In this document: one piece after another, positions 34,037 through 44,309 of the stretch
Numbering within the stretch: the stretch's first letter is position 1
How the letters are laid out: each line of letters starts with the position of its first letter
NCBI RefSeq assembly: GCF_900167415.1
Contig: NZ_FUWU01000021.1
Coordinates: forward strand, 1-52,383
Reading direction: 5' to 3'
Origin: Fibrobacter intestinalis
GTDB taxonomy: Bacteria; Fibrobacterota; Fibrobacteria; Fibrobacterales; Fibrobacteraceae
DNA: 52,383 nucleotides
The notes under the pieces: model-generated
The model's database searches: none
What the model was told of the DNA's origin: nothing
The model's input: the letters and a program-made list of their open reading frames with translations, nothing else
Program-made: the position numbers and the translations under genes

Positions 34037-35129
34037 TGACGGCCTCAATAATTTGGGAAATTTCTTCGGAAGAAAGCTGCGGATAAAGCGGGATGCTGAG
34101 TTCCGTATTGGCAATACTTTCGGTTATAGGAAACGAAAGAGAATTCCATTCCGCATAGGCTTTTTGCTTGTGCGGCGGAACCGGGTAATGCACCAAAGTG
34201 TCAATTCCCCATTTTTTTAAATGCTCCTGAAGCGCATGGCGTTTTTCGGAACGCACCGCAAAAATATGCCAAACGTGCTCTCCTGCTGCACCCGGACTTG
34301 GAAGTTTCACCAGAGGATTCCGAATTTCCCGAAGATAGCGTTCCGCAATTTGCGAACGGATTAAATTGTCCGCATCCAGCCGTGTTAATTTGCATGAAAG
34401 AATCGCCGCCTGCATTTCATCAAGCCGGGAATTTAATCCCTTAACAGAATTAACATATTTTTTTTCGCTACCATAATTCGATAACACGCGAATCATCCGA
34501 GCGAGTTCTTCGTCGGAGGTGGTGACAGCACCGCCGTCCCCCAAGGCCCCCAGATTTTTCCCCGGATAAAAACTGAAAGCGGCGGCATCTCCGAACGCTC
34601 CTGCGCAAATTCCTTTTTGCCTTGCGCCGTGCCCCTGTGCAGCATCTTCCACCAAAAGCAAATGATGCGACTCTGCAAATTCCGCAAGTTCTTCGCCCGG
34701 AATCACTCGGCCATACAAATGCACCGCTAAAATTGCCTGGATGCGGGAATTTTGCGAATAGGCGCGTTCACAATTTTCTAAAGAAAGATTAAAAGTTTCT
34801 TCGTCTGGTTCGACAAGCACGGGATGCAATCCGTTTTCCGTGAGTGCCAGAATCGTTGCTATATAAGTGTTTGCAGGGACGATAACGGAATCACCCGCAC
34901 GCAATTTTCCCAAAGCGATATACGCCCGAAAAATGAGAATCAGCGCTTCCAATCCATTTGCAACGCCAACACAAAACGCCGTTCCGCAAAACGCTTTAAA
35001 ATTTTCTTCAAATTTTTCGCACTCTTTCCCGCGAATATACCACCCGCTTTCCGTCACCCGCCGAATCACCGAAGAAAGTTCCGGTTCAAAGGATTCCGTT
35101 ACCCGTTTCAAATCCAGATAATCAATCAT
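34020..35129 (-). CDS. DegT/DnrJ/EryC1 sugar aminotransferase (FdtB/QdtB-like)
   Basis: This PLP enzyme should add an amino group to a dTDP-3-keto-6-deoxyhexose. It has 369 residues, as usual. Visible are [26 protein letters not shown], the PLP lysine in [16 protein letters not shown], and [12 protein letters not shown]. Strong GGAGG precedes the ATG. It follows two FdtA/QdtA-like ketoisomerase genes directly and precedes an acyltransferase, the set needed for dTDP-Fuc3NAc or dTDP-Qui3NAc. The genes for dTDP-4-keto-6-deoxyglucose (rmlA, rmlB) are not in the window. Confidence 0.9.
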   Translation of the reverse strand: MIDYLDLKRVTESFEPELSSVIRRVTESGWYIRGKECEKFEENFKAFCGTAFCVGVANGLEALILIFRAYIALGKLRAGDSVIVPANTYIATILALTENGLHPVLVEPDEETFNLSLENCERAYSQNSRIQAILAVHLYGRVIPGEELAEFAESHHLLLVEDAAQGHGARQKGICAGAFGDAAAFSFYPGKNLGALGDGGAVTTSDEELARMIRVLSNYGSEKKYVNSVKGLNSRLDEMQAAILSCKLTRLDADNLIRSQIAERYLREIRNPLVKLPSPGAAGEHVWHIFAVRSEKRHALQEHLKKWGIDTLVHYPVPPHKQKAYAEWNSLSFPITESIANTELSIPLYPQLSSEEISQIIEAVNAFGA

Positions 35130-35551
35130 CCTCGCCTCCGCTCCGCCGCATATTTTGTAAACAGCGCATAATCGCGAATATAATCGGATTCTTCATAAGG
35201 ATGCGATGCGAAAACAAGGCAAATCGACCCCGAAGAAAAATTCAATTCTTCGGCCCAAATGCCAGGCGGCACATAAATCCCGTAAAAGGGCCTATCCAAA
35301 TGTACGATTTGCGAATGAACGCCATCATCTATTTTAGCATCAAAAGAACCGGAAGCCGCCACCAAAATCTGGTGGCAAAGTTTATGCGCATGACCGCCAC
35401 GATTTTCTCCGCTAGGAATATCATAAAGGTAAAACACGCGCCGGATTTCAAACGGGATCCCTTTAAAATTTTCCAAAGGTGTCAAAGAGCCCGAACGTTC
35501 CACCGAACGAGGAAATTCCAGAAGACGACAACCTCCGATTAAATTTCGCAT
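35126..35551 (-). CDS. dTDP-4-keto-6-deoxyhexose 3,4-ketoisomerase (FdtA/QdtA family)
   Basis: The 141-residue cupin protein carries the family motif [12 protein letters not shown] with both histidines of the HxH active site, and [12 protein letters not shown]. It should convert dTDP-4-keto-6-deoxyglucose to a 3-keto sugar, the substrate for the aminotransferase that follows it with a 4-base overlap. Whether the product has galacto (FdtA) or gluco (QdtA) configuration cannot be decided by eye. Its start overlaps the end of a second family member by 13 bases. Confidence 0.88.
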   Translation of the reverse strand: MRNLIGGCRLLEFPRSVERSGSLTPLENFKGIPFEIRRVFYLYDIPSGENRGGHAHKLCHQILVAASGSFDAKIDDGVHSQIVHLDRPFYGIYVPPGIWAEELNFSSGSICLVFASHPYEESDYIRDYALFTKYAAERRRG

Positions 35552-35955
35552 AAAGCCGCCTTTTTAAATTCTTCAAAATCCCAAATGTAATCCTTTGGGT
35601 CGTAGCATTCCGAACTCAAAACTAAAGCCACCGAATTGGTCGAAAAATTATCCAACGTGCGAAAATGCAAAGGCGGCACATACAAGCCAAAATACGAGCG
35701 TCGCAGAGAGTAACGGCTTTCTTTTTTTCCGTCGTGCAAAAGAACGTCAAAGCTGCCAGAAAGAGCGATAATCAATTCGTGCTGTTTTTGAAAAGCATGG
35801 CTTCCGCGGATTTGCCCGCCCGGAACATCGTAAATCCAATAGCAACGTTTCACCCGAAAGGGAATATGGCGTTCCGACTCGATAAAGCTCAAATTTCCAC
35901 GGTCATCTAAAATCTTGGGAAGCGATAGCAGTTGGGAGCAGGAAGTCGAAAGCAT
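35539..35955 (-). CDS. Second FdtA/QdtA-like cupin, altered active site
   Basis: The 138-residue protein belongs to the same WxcM/FdtA cupin family (FRVKRCYWIYDVPGG, RGSHAFQKQHELI, FGLYVPPLHFRT). In place of the HAH of the neighbouring paralogue it has HAF, so one of the two conserved histidines is missing. It may be inactive, act as a partner, or work on a different sugar. It is the first gene of the minus-strand operon and overlaps the next start by 13 bases. Confidence 0.82.
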   Translation of the reverse strand: MLSTSCSQLLSLPKILDDRGNLSFIESERHIPFRVKRCYWIYDVPGGQIRGSHAFQKQHELIIALSGSFDVLLHDGKKESRYSLRRSYFGLYVPPLHFRTLDNFSTNSVALVLSSECYDPKDYIWDFEEFKKAALCEI

Positions 35956-36358
35956 ACGAAGCTAAAATATAAAAAATCCCATTTGGCAAACCTATCAAAA
36001 AAAGGAATTATACGCAACACTCCACCCCAAAGATTTATCCGTAGAAATTTGAGCTATTTCGTATTTTGTAGAACGCAAGCGGTATGAAAAGAACTTGCCG
36101 TTTGATACAGGAGAAGCGGCGTTCCGCCGCTTTAAATCTGGCTGCGCAAGGAAGGACGGCCAGCCGGCAGTCAGGAAGGTCTCCCGACCGTCCGAGAATC
36201 TGGAGGTTTACGAAAGCATTTCTCGCCAGTTCCGAAACTTCAACCCCGCACGTCATAGAGAGAAGCGATCTTTGTTTGCGTCAAGATTGTTTCACCAAAG
36301 CCATTTCTGCTTGGCCCAATTTTATATTTTGGAGCAAACCCCTTTCCAAGGAAATCCG
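35956..36358. repeat. Intergenic DNA with a GGACGG-type repeat
   Basis: This gap between divergent genes contains AAGGACGGCCAGCCGGCAGT and GGTCTCCCGACCGTCC (about 36150-36203), related to copies near 280 and 51990. It also has GCGGCGTTCCGCCGC (36117-36131), a short perfect hairpin. No gene was found. Promoters for both flanking genes must lie here, but none is clear. Confidence 0.5.
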
Positions 36359-36955
36359 ATGAACCCATCCGAAAAAATGCCAGAAGAAATTCTCCGCCGC
36401 ATCTATGGCGTGCATTTTAGCTCCCAAAGCGAAGAAGCCCTTCAAAAAAGACTGCGCACCCAGCAACTTGTCCAGCAGTTGAACCTCTCCTTTCCGGAAG
36501 AATACGAAAAACGGGAAAAAATTTTTCAGAATTTGTTCGGGCACTTTGGAAAGGACGCCCACTTGGAACCGCCATTTCATTGCGATTGCGGGGAAAATAT
36601 TTTTATCGGGGACAAAACTTTTCTCAATTTCAACGTGACCATCCTGGACAGCGCGGAAGTGCGAATCGGAAACAACTGCTGGATTGCTCCCAACGTCCAG
36701 ATTTATGCGGCCACCCATCCTACCGACTATTTGGAACGGCGTAAAATCTGCCTGGCCAAGCCAATCACCATCGGAAACGACGTGTGGATTGGCGGAGGTT
36801 CCATTATTTTGCCCGGCGTCCAAATCGGAGATGGCGCTGTAATCGGGGCAGGAAGCGTGGTCACCCATGACATTCCGGCATTCTGCATCGCCTTCGGCAA
36901 TCCCTGCAAAGTCCATCGGCATTTGGAAAACAAAGTGGACAAGGAAAATTCTTGA
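36359..36955 (+). CDS. Maltose/galactoside O-acetyltransferase-like protein
   Basis: The ~198-residue protein matches the Maa/LacA type: an N-terminal helical maltose-acetyltransferase part (RIYGVHFSSQSEEALQKRL), PPFHCDCGENIFIGDKTFLN, the catalytic region with the active-site histidine in YAATHPTDYLERR, and hexapeptide repeats (TIGNDVWIGGGSIILPGV, GDGAVIGAGSVV). The start at 36359 is the family start; the longer frame reads through a repeat. It should acetylate a sugar with acetyl-CoA. It stands alone on plus, divergent from the amino-sugar operon. Confidence 0.9.
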   Translation: MNPSEKMPEEILRRIYGVHFSSQSEEALQKRLRTQQLVQQLNLSFPEEYEKREKIFQNLFGHFGKDAHLEPPFHCDCGENIFIGDKTFLNFNVTILDSAEVRIGNNCWIAPNVQIYAATHPTDYLERRKICLAKPITIGNDVWIGGGSIILPGVQIGDGAVIGAGSVVTHDIPAFCIAFGNPCKVHRHLENKVDKENS

Positions 36956-37277
36956 AAGGAATAAGCCGCCACCATCGGATAATTCAAAAAGTGGACCGCC
37001 CCATTTTTTAGCGGAAACTTTTCAGCGGAAACATTCTTTTTTTTGGGGAGGGGGCGTTTCCTGCCGTTGGCAGGCCGCGCCTTCGCGTTATCGGCGAGAA
37101 AAAGCAAAAATAAACGCCATCACCCGCCGTCCGTTCAGCCTTGCCTTCGGCCAGTCCGAACCCATCCGGGCTTCAGTCGCTAACGCAAAAAAGAAGGTCG
37201 CATTTTAGCGGGTGACTCAACGCAATTCTACTTCATTTGTACGAAAAAGACCGTTCCTTCCAAAATTTTGAATAGAA
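36956..37277. other. Gene-free stretch
   Basis: No protein-like frame or clear structured RNA was found. Two copies of AGCGGAAAC (near 37011 and 37024) and a GC-rich patch with CTTGCCTTCGGCC-like inverted pieces occur here. Confidence 0.4.
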
Positions 37278-37300
37278 AGAGCGGCTGGATGCCGCTTCTC
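37278..37300 (-). terminator. Possible purL terminator
   Basis: AGCGGC and GCCGCT form a hairpin around 37280-37297. On the minus strand it is followed by CTTTCTATT, a weak T-rich tail. It lies ~30 bases after the purL stop. Confidence 0.55.
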
Positions 37301-37327
37301 CTATCATTCGATTGAGGAAATCTTCAG

Positions 37328-40300
37328 CTATCCCACAAACTCGCGAGCATTGCGGAAGAGTTTCATCCAAGGACCGTCTTCGCCCCAATCCGCTGGATGC
37401 CAGCTGTATTGAACCGTGCGGAAAACGCGTTCCGGATGCGGCATCATAATCAGTGCGCGACCGTCCTTGCTCGTAAGCCCCGTAATCCCAAAAGGCGAAC
37501 CATTCGGATTCAGCGGATAGCGTTCCGTGTAAGCGTGGTTGCCATCGACATAACGAAGACTGACAAGTCCCGAAGCAAGGCAGGCTTCCGCATCCTGGCG
37601 ACAGGCAAATTCCGCCCGCCCTTCACCGTGGGCAACGGCAATCGGCAACACAGAGCCCACCATTCCCTTGAGCAATACAGATGGCGAATCTTCAACTTTT
37701 AGACTGACAAAGCGGGCTTCAAAACGCTCCGAAAGGTTCTGTACAAAACGCGGCCAATGTTCCGCGCCCGGGATCAGATCCTTCAAGTTCGAAACCATCT
37801 GGCAGCCGTTGCATACGCCCAGAGTAAACGTATTCTGGCGATGGAAGAAGTTTTCAAATTCCTTGCGGGCCTTTTCGTTAAAGAGAATGCTCTTTGCCCA
37901 GCCTTCGCCTGCACCGAGAACGTCGCCATAGCTAAATCCACCGCAAGCGACCAGCCCTTGGAAGTCCGCCAAAGAAACGCGTCCGGAAAGGATGTCCGTC
38001 ATGTGAACGTCGATGGATTCAAATCCGGCACGATCAAACGCCGCCGCCATTTCCACTTCGCCATTCACCCCCTGTTCGCGGAGCACTGCCATTTTCGGGC
38101 GGCTGGCATAATCCTTTTTCATCTGCATATCGAAAGTGACTTTCGGCGTAATGCCCGGGTCGTCCTTTTCGAGCTTCAGCTGGTATTCGCTTTCGGCGCA
38201 AGCCGGATTATCGCGGAGAGCGGCAATGCGATGTGTCGTGTCGCTCCAAATAGCGCGAAGTTCCGAAATGCCGACCTTGTAATCGCCGACGATGAATTCG
38301 TAAGAATCGTTCAGCGTACCGATGTCCGAGACGCACTCGCCAAGTCCCGCAGCAGCAAACGCCGCCTTGACCTCTTCGACATTTTCTTCGGCAACTTGCA
38401 GAACCGCACCGAGTTCCTCGTTAAAAAGGATTTCCACAGCGTTGCCGCAAAGCGCCGAAATATCCAGAGTGACGCCGGTATGTCCCGCAAACGCCATTTC
38501 CAGAGCAGTCACGAAAAGTCCGCCATCGCTCTTATCGTGGTAAGCGAGAATCTTTCCGTTCTTATTCAAATTCTGGATGGTTTCAAAGAATGCGCGAAGT
38601 TCCTTGGCATTTTCCACATCGGGAGCGGCATTGCCCAATTCGCAGAAGACCTGCGCAGCAATGGACGCGCCCATACGATTTTTACCGCGAGCAAGATCCA
38701 CCAACAGCAAGCGGGACGGACGTTTCAAAAGGACCGGCGTCAGCGTTATGCGGGCGTCAGCAACGGGAGCAAACGCACTGATGACCACCGAAATCGGAGC
38801 CGTCACGTTGTGCTTTCCACTTTCGTTTTCCCAAACCGTGCTCATGCTCATCGAATCCTTGCCGACGGGAATCGTAATGCCTAATTCCGGACAAAGTTCC
38901 ATGCCAATCGCCTTGACCGCTTCGTAAAGATCCGCACCGTCGCCCTCGTAATTCGGGGAAGCCATCCAGTTTGCGGACAAATTGATGCGACCCATGTCGG
39001 CAATGCTTGCGGCAGCCATATTCGTTATCGCTTCCGCTACCGCCATCCGCGCGCTCGCTGCCGGAGAAATCAATGCCAGCGGGGCGCGTTCGCCAATGCT
39101 CATCGCTTCGCCTTCATAAGAATCCAGAGTCGCCGTCGTCACGGCCACATCGGCAACGGGAACCTGCCACGGGCCTACCATCTGATCCCGAGCAATCATG
39201 CCCGTAACGGAGCGGTCGCCAATCGTAATCAGGAATGTCTTGTCAGCAACGCTCGGATTCGCCAGCACCCGTTCGGCAATTTCTTTTACCGAACGATTCT
39301 TCAGCACCGGCTCCGACGAAAGCGGACGCTTGACCGAATGATTGTCGCGAATCATGCGCGGCGGCTTTCCAAGAAGCACGTTGAGCGGCATATCCACCGG
39401 CGTGTTTCCAAAATGCGAATCGGAAAGAGTCAAGTGGTTCTCTTCCACGGCAGTTCCCACCACGGAATATGGGCAGCGCTCGCGCTTGCAGATTTCGTCA
39501 AAAATCGGGAGCTTGTCCTGCGGAACGGCAATCACATAACGTTCCTGCGATTCGTTACTCCAAATTTCATACGGGCTCATGCCCGGCTCGTCATTGGGAA
39601 CTTTGCGCAGTTCAAATTTGCCGCCCACATTGCCATCATGAACAAGCTCCGGGAAAGCGTTGGAAAGTCCACCCGCGCCCACATCGTGAATAAAGGCAAT
39701 CGGATTTTCTTTTTCCAGTGCCCAGCAACGATCGATGACTTCCTGGCAACGCCGCTGCATTTCGGGGTTTCCGCGCTGCACGCTCGCAAAATCCAAATCC
39801 TCGTTGCCGCTCCCGCTCGTCACGGAACTCGCCGCACCGCCGCCAAGACCAATCAACATGGCAGGGCCGCCCAAAGCAATCAGAGCGTCGCCCGGCTGGA
39901 TGCGTCCTTTCGCAATAAATTCCTGCTTGATATTCCCAAGCCCGCCAGCCAGCATAATCGGCTTGTGGTAGCCGCGCACCTCTTTGCCCTTTGCCGATGG
40001 CACTTCCTCTTCGAACGTGCGGAAGTAACCCAGAATATTCGGACGGCCAAATTCATTGTTGAACGCAGCACCACCCAGAGGCCCTTCAATCATAATGTCC
40101 AGCGGAGACGCTATGCGGGAAGGCTTTCCAAAATCCTTTTCCCACGGCTGCACATATCCCGGAATTTTCAAATTTGAAACGCTGTAGCCCGTAAGACCCG
40201 CCTTCGGCTTAGATCCGCGCCCTGTCGCGCCTTCGTCCCGAATTTCGCCGCCACTTCCCGTGGCCGCTCCCGGAAACGGAGAAATCGCCGTCGGGTGGTT

Positions 40301-41191
40301 ATGCGTTTCCACTTTCATCAGCACGGGAATCGGTTCTTCGTGCCACTCGTACTTGTTCGTCTTGGGGTTCGCATAATAGCGGCCCGCTTTCGCGGCACCA
40401 TCCATCACCGCCGCATTGTCCTTATAGGCCGAAAGGATATTCGTCGAATGCAGCTTGTAGGTATTCTGAATCATCTGGAAGAGCGAAAGATCCTTCTTTT
40501 CGCCATCAATCGTCCACTCCGCCCCGAAAACCTTGTGGCGGCAATGTTCGGAATTCATCTCGGCGAACATGTAAAGCTCCACATCCGTCGGATTGCGATG
40601 GAGAGCCTTGAAGCTGCTTATCAGATAATCCTTTTCCGGTTCCGAAAGGGCGAGCCCCATTTCCTTGTCCGCGCGAGCGAGAGCTTCCCTGCCTTCTGTA
40701 AGAATCGGAATTTCCACCAGCTTCTTGGGTTCCTCGTGCATAAAGAGGACTCCCAACTGGTCGAAGGAAGCGAACACTTTCTGCGTCATGCGGTCGTGAA
40801 TCGCCGTTTTCACCTTTTGAGAAACTTCCGCCGTGACTCCGCCATTAAAATCGATGTAATAAGCGATCGCGCGTTCAATGCGCTTGACCTCCGCAAGGCC
40901 GCAAATGTGGGCGATATCCGTCGCCTTGGAACTCCACGGGCTAATCGTTCCTGGACGGGGAGCCACCACAAAAAGAGTGCCCTCCGGATTCCGGGCTTCC
41001 ATCGACGGACCGTAAGTCAGGATTTTTTCAAGGGTTTCCTTTTTTTCGGCGGAAAGTTCCTTTTCCAAATCGACGACATGGATAAATTCCGCATAGATTC
41101 CCTTGACAGGAAGAGCGTCCTGCTGAAAATCGGAAAAAAGCTTTTGAATGCGGAAGGCCGAAAGGGCCGGAGAACCACGAAGAATCATCAT
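37328..41191 (-). CDS. purL: Phosphoribosylformylglycinamidine synthase PurL (large type)
   Basis: This catalyses the ATP- and glutamine-dependent fourth step of purine synthesis (FGAR to FGAM). At 1287 residues it is the long single-chain form found in proteobacteria (about 1295). The ATG at 41191 gives [18 protein letters not shown], matching the known family start, so the longer frame is rejected. It contains the N-terminal domain, two AIRS-type halves ([20 protein letters not shown] in the first) and a C-terminal class I glutaminase with the nucleophile in GVCNGCQM and the HGEGRAEF and MPHPERVF motifs. AAGG stands before the start. It is monocistronic. Confidence 0.97.
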   Translation of the reverse strand: MMILRGSPALSAFRIQKLFSDFQQDALPVKGIYAEFIHVVDLEKELSAEKKETLEKILTYGPSMEARNPEGTLFVVAPRPGTISPWSSKATDIAHICGLAEVKRIERAIAYYIDFNGGVTAEVSQKVKTAIHDRMTQKVFASFDQLGVLFMHEEPKKLVEIPILTEGREALARADKEMGLALSEPEKDYLISSFKALHRNPTDVELYMFAEMNSEHCRHKVFGAEWTIDGEKKDLSLFQMIQNTYKLHSTNILSAYKDNAAVMDGAAKAGRYYANPKTNKYEWHEEPIPVLMKVETHNHPTAISPFPGAATGSGGEIRDEGATGRGSKPKAGLTGYSVSNLKIPGYVQPWEKDFGKPSRIASPLDIMIEGPLGGAAFNNEFGRPNILGYFRTFEEEVPSAKGKEVRGYHKPIMLAGGLGNIKQEFIAKGRIQPGDALIALGGPAMLIGLGGGAASSVTSGSGNEDLDFASVQRGNPEMQRRCQEVIDRCWALEKENPIAFIHDVGAGGLSNAFPELVHDGNVGGKFELRKVPNDEPGMSPYEIWSNESQERYVIAVPQDKLPIFDEICKRERCPYSVVGTAVEENHLTLSDSHFGNTPVDMPLNVLLGKPPRMIRDNHSVKRPLSSEPVLKNRSVKEIAERVLANPSVADKTFLITIGDRSVTGMIARDQMVGPWQVPVADVAVTTATLDSYEGEAMSIGERAPLALISPAASARMAVAEAITNMAAASIADMGRINLSANWMASPNYEGDGADLYEAVKAIGMELCPELGITIPVGKDSMSMSTVWENESGKHNVTAPISVVISAFAPVADARITLTPVLLKRPSRLLLVDLARGKNRMGASIAAQVFCELGNAAPDVENAKELRAFFETIQNLNKNGKILAYHDKSDGGLFVTALEMAFAGHTGVTLDISALCGNAVEILFNEELGAVLQVAEENVEEVKAAFAAAGLGECVSDIGTLNDSYEFIVGDYKVGISELRAIWSDTTHRIAALRDNPACAESEYQLKLEKDDPGITPKVTFDMQMKKDYASRPKMAVLREQGVNGEVEMAAAFDRAGFESIDVHMTDILSGRVSLADFQGLVACGGFSYGDVLGAGEGWAKSILFNEKARKEFENFFHRQNTFTLGVCNGCQMVSNLKDLIPGAEHWPRFVQNLSERFEARFVSLKVEDSPSVLLKGMVGSVLPIAVAHGEGRAEFACRQDAEACLASGLVSLRYVDGNHAYTERYPLNPNGSPFGITGLTSKDGRALIMMPHPERVFRTVQYSWHPADWGEDGPWMKLFRNAREFVG

Positions 41192-41420
41192 AAAAATACC
41201 TTGCGCTAAAGGTGAATTCCGGAATCCAAAAATAGAAATTTTAGACAAGAGAGCTAGCGAGTACTCACAAAAAGCAAGGTCTCTCTAAAAATGGCTTAGG
41301 CAAATGCTTCGACAAACTCAGCAGCCACTTGTCGAACTAGTCGAAGGGCGGCAAAATGCAGCTTTTCCATTTTTATTATTTTTGTTCCCGTTATTTTTTA
41401 TCCGTTTCGCAGAGATTTTT
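41192..41420. repeat. Gap with a CTTCGACA...CTCAG repeat
   Basis: Around 41308-41350 the sequence reads CTTCGACAAACTCAGCAGCC, then CTTGTCGAACTAGTCGAAGG. It is an imperfect inverted repeat related to elements near 47568 and 52053. No gene is assigned; the frame through it into the EamA gene is not believed. Confidence 0.55.
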
Positions 41421-41834
41421 ATGTGGCTACTCTATGCAATTCTTTCCGCTGTTTTTGCGGCTCTGACTTCCATCCTGGCAAAAATTGGCATTGAAAATGT
41501 CAATTCCCATTTGGCAACCGCCATCCGGACCACCATTGTGCTATTCCTTTCCTGGGGAATCGTCTTTTTGACACGCGCGCATTCCGGAATTTCCAGCATT
41601 TCCTACCGTAGTTTCCTTTTTCTCATCCTCTCGGGACTAGCTACAGGCGCATCCTGGTTATTCTTCTATAAAGCGCTCCAACTGGGAGAGGTTTCCAAAG
41701 TTGTTCCCATCGATAAAGCGAGCATCATCCTGTCCGTTTTGTTTGCTTTCTTTTTTCTGGGGGAACCGCTGAACGCCCGCGCCGTTTGTGGGCTCGTGCT
41801 ACTTGGAGCCGGAACATTCCTGATGATTCTTTAA
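41421..41834 (+). CDS. Half-size EamA/DMT-type membrane protein
   Basis: The 137-residue protein has about five membrane helices and a single EamA domain (MWLLYAILSAVFAALTSILA at the start, then FFYKALQLGEVSKVVPIDKAS and a last GLVLLGAGTFLMIL). Full EamA exporters have two such domains; single-domain forms are thought to work as dimers. The start at 41421 is chosen because the longer frame reads through an intergenic repeat. Substrate unknown. A two-way terminator follows. Confidence 0.82.
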   Translation: MWLLYAILSAVFAALTSILAKIGIENVNSHLATAIRTTIVLFLSWGIVFLTRAHSGISSISYRSFLFLILSGLATGASWLFFYKALQLGEVSKVVPIDKASIILSVLFAFFFLGEPLNARAVCGLVLLGAGTFLMIL

Positions 41835-41866
41835 CATTTTGCCTCCGCATTCACCTCAGGAAGTAC

Positions 41867-41899
41867 AAAAAAAATGAAGGCGCAAAACCTTCATTTTTT
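41867..41899. terminator. Bidirectional intrinsic terminator
   Basis: AAAATGAAGG (41871-41880) pairs with CCTTCATTTT (41888-41897) around a 7-base loop, with T-rich tails on both strands. It serves the convergent EamA and DUF3078 genes. Confidence 0.85.
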
Positions 41900-41919
41900 G
41901 AATCCATCTATTCCGTTTC

Positions 41920-42780
41920 TTAGAACCAGCGCCATGTAATGCCAAGGGTCACCGCATCGCGATATTGCGTATCTTCATCAATGTCCTTGTCATAAGCCAC
42001 ATCCACGCCAACGCTCAAAACGATAAGCGGAGCAATCGTTACGTCCAAACGGTTTTCCCATTTGCCATCGATTTCATCAACACCCTTGAAATTCACGAAA
42101 GCCCACAGGCGAGTTTTGAAAGAAGCCAAAGAGGAAAGGGCGACTTTGTATTCCGTCACGCTTTCCAAACCCGGTTCGTCCTTGAAAGTTTCAATCTTTT
42201 TCGTATCGGCATCGTCGGCCCAGCCGTAACCGTCCGAAATGGTCATCCGATTCGCAAAGGCGATACTCTGTCTAAAGTTGTCATTCGGGGCAAACGAAAC
42301 ACCCAACATCTGCGTAAAGTAGCCCGGATCCATAAAGCAGGAAATTGGCGTTTTTGTCGAATCCGTATAGGTGTAGCTCTTGGCGAACTGGGATTCAAAA
42401 CGAAGGCCCGCATAAGGTTCAAACGGTTTAAAATCGTTCTCAGCGACCGTCGTTTCAATAAAAATCTTGTCGTTGGACTTGCGGGTTCCCAAGCCTTTCA
42501 TATAGGTCTGTCCCCATTCCAGTTTCACCACGGAACGCCAGTCGAAATGCGAAAAATGGCCGATTACGTCGGCATCGTATTTCAGGATCCAGACGTTCGT
42601 ATTCACCCCGTCGGCCCCATTGTTCCAGTTGCTGTAATGTTGGCGCGTAAACTGTGCAGAAGCGAGCACATCTGCATTCCAGTTTTTAGGAAGCGCGCCA
42701 GAAAACATACCGTCTTCCGCAAAAGAAGATGCGGCAAAAAGAGTTGCGGCAAGTGCCAAAAATTTTGTCGTTTTCATCAT
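41920..42780 (-). CDS. DUF3078 outer-membrane beta-barrel protein
   Basis: The 286-residue protein has a signal peptide (cut near SSFA-ED) and alternating beta-strand composition ending in ITWRWF. The final aromatic residue is the usual BAM recognition end. The early part (NWNADVLASAQFTRQHYSNW, NTNVWILKYDADV) is the DUF3078 signature. It should form a barrel in the outer membrane; the function is unknown. AGGAG lies ahead of the start. It is ~70 bases downstream of ffh on the same strand and may be separately expressed. Confidence 0.85.
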   Translation of the reverse strand: MMKTTKFLALAATLFAASSFAEDGMFSGALPKNWNADVLASAQFTRQHYSNWNNGADGVNTNVWILKYDADVIGHFSHFDWRSVVKLEWGQTYMKGLGTRKSNDKIFIETTVAENDFKPFEPYAGLRFESQFAKSYTYTDSTKTPISCFMDPGYFTQMLGVSFAPNDNFRQSIAFANRMTISDGYGWADDADTKKIETFKDEPGLESVTEYKVALSSLASFKTRLWAFVNFKGVDEIDGKWENRLDVTIAPLIVLSVGVDVAYDKDIDEDTQYRDAVTLGITWRWF

Positions 42781-42851
42781 ATTTCCAAAATTAACTCCTA
42801 TCCTGTTTTCCGTAAAGAGAAAAAAATTTCTGAATGTGACCTAGTTCAAAT

Positions 42852-44213
42852 TCAACGCTTCTTTTTTTTCTTTTTCGGCGGGGTATAATTCGACCCGACC
42901 GGATTGCCGCCATTCTGCTTTTTGGCAAACGCTCCGATTTTTTTGAACATTTCCTTCATTTCTTCAAACTGGCGCAGCACCTGATTGACCCGGGCAGCTT
43001 CCGTTCCCGAGCCTTTGGCGATACGCGCTTTGCGGCTGCCATTGATAATATTCGGGTGTTTTCTTTCCTTTTCCGTCATCGAACTGAGAACCGCCTCGAC
43101 ATAGACCATTTCCTTTTCATTGATCTTGTCCAGCGGGAGCTTGTTCAATCCCGGAATCAGCCCCAGAATATCCTTGATGCGACCCAATTTTTTAATCGTG
43201 CGCAGCTGGCGCAAAAAATCGTCCAAGTCGAAAGTGTTGTTCAGGATCTTCTTTTTCAAATCCTTCGCGTCCCGTTCGTCAATCACCGACTGCGCTTTTT
43301 CCACTAGGGAAACGACGTCGCCCATGCCGAGAATCCGACTCGCCATGCGATCCGGATGGAACAGGTCTATTTCGTTCGGTTTTTCGCCCACACCGATAAA
43401 GCAAATCGGAACTCCCGTACTTCTTTTAATCGAAAGAGCCGCACCGCCCCGAGCATCGCCGTCCATCTTGGAAAGGCAGACCCCGGTAAAATTCAACCGG
43501 TCAAAGAATGTCTGTGCGACGTTCACCGCTTCCTGACCGATCATCGCATCGGCTACGAACAGGATTTCTTCCGGGTGCACCGCTTCACGCGCCTGTTCCA
43601 GCTCCTGCATCAACTTCTCGTCGATTTGCAAACGGCCCGCCGTATCGTAAATCACCACGTCAAAGCCGTTCTGTTCGGCGTATTCGTAACCGTGCTTGAT
43701 AATTTCGACCGGATTGCCTTCGCCCTCGTCGTAAACGGGAATGCCAATGGATTTTCCGAGAACCTGCAACTGCTTGATGGCAGCCGGGCGGTAAACGTCG
43801 GCGGCGACCAGGAGCGGTTTCTTTTTGCGCTTGCTTCGCAAGTAGAGCGAAATTTTGGCGGCGAAGGTCGTCTTTCCCGAACCTTGCAGACCGACCATCA
43901 TAATGCCCACGGGCGGTTTTCCCGAAAGCGCGAGTTCCCGCGTTTCGCCGCCCATCACCTGCACCAGCTCATCGTGGATGATTTTCACAATCTGCTGCCC
44001 CGGCGTCACCGAAGTCAGCACTTCCCTGCCCATCGCCTTTTCTTTGACCGCTTTTACAAAATCGCGGGTCACATTGAAGCTCACGTCCGCTTCCAAAAAT
44101 GCCCGACGGACTTCCCGCAGCGAATCCGCCACGTTTTCTTCGGAAAGAGTGCCCTGCCCACGCAGGTTCTTAAGGGTCGATTCCAGAGATTCTGTCAATT
44201 GCGAAAACATCAT
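42852..44213 (-). CDS. ffh: Signal recognition particle protein Ffh
   Basis: Ffh binds 4.5S RNA and signal sequences and delivers nascent membrane proteins to FtsY. The 453-residue protein has the N domain, the G domain (GLQGSGKTT, DTAGRLQ, SKMDGDARGG) and the methionine-rich M domain beginning after LGMGDVVSLVEKAQ, with the GSRKARIAKGSG RNA-binding region. The end is a basic tail of consecutive lysines (KKKKKKR). It is otherwise a normal family member. No ffs or ftsY is seen nearby. Confidence 0.97.
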   Translation of the reverse strand: MMFSQLTESLESTLKNLRGQGTLSEENVADSLREVRRAFLEADVSFNVTRDFVKAVKEKAMGREVLTSVTPGQQIVKIIHDELVQVMGGETRELALSGKPPVGIMMVGLQGSGKTTFAAKISLYLRSKRKKKPLLVAADVYRPAAIKQLQVLGKSIGIPVYDEGEGNPVEIIKHGYEYAEQNGFDVVIYDTAGRLQIDEKLMQELEQAREAVHPEEILFVADAMIGQEAVNVAQTFFDRLNFTGVCLSKMDGDARGGAALSIKRSTGVPICFIGVGEKPNEIDLFHPDRMASRILGMGDVVSLVEKAQSVIDERDAKDLKKKILNNTFDLDDFLRQLRTIKKLGRIKDILGLIPGLNKLPLDKINEKEMVYVEAVLSSMTEKERKHPNIINGSRKARIAKGSGTEAARVNQVLRQFEEMKEMFKKIGAFAKKQNGGNPVGSNYTPPKKKKKKR

Positions 44214-44309
44214 AGTGGGCGAAAATATAGGAAATTTCGGCTCATTTTTAGAAATGAGAAGTCAGGAGTTGGAAGTTGAGAGTTGTAAATGGGAACTGCT
44301 TGCAGCCCG
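44214..44309. repeat. Short gap with a heptamer repeat
   Basis: The sequence near 44262-44290 has GAAGTCAGGAGTTGGAAGTT, then GAGAGTTG. It belongs to the same AGTTGGG-like heptamer family seen near 170, 340, 15090, 47630 and 51895. Confidence 0.55.

Noticed and set aside
37757-38884. Long plus-strand frame of 375 codons
   Set aside because: It is a shadow of purL on the other strand; its composition does not look like a protein and it has no ribosome site.
43356-44279. Plus-strand frame of 307 codons
   Set aside because: It is antisense to ffh, a certain gene.
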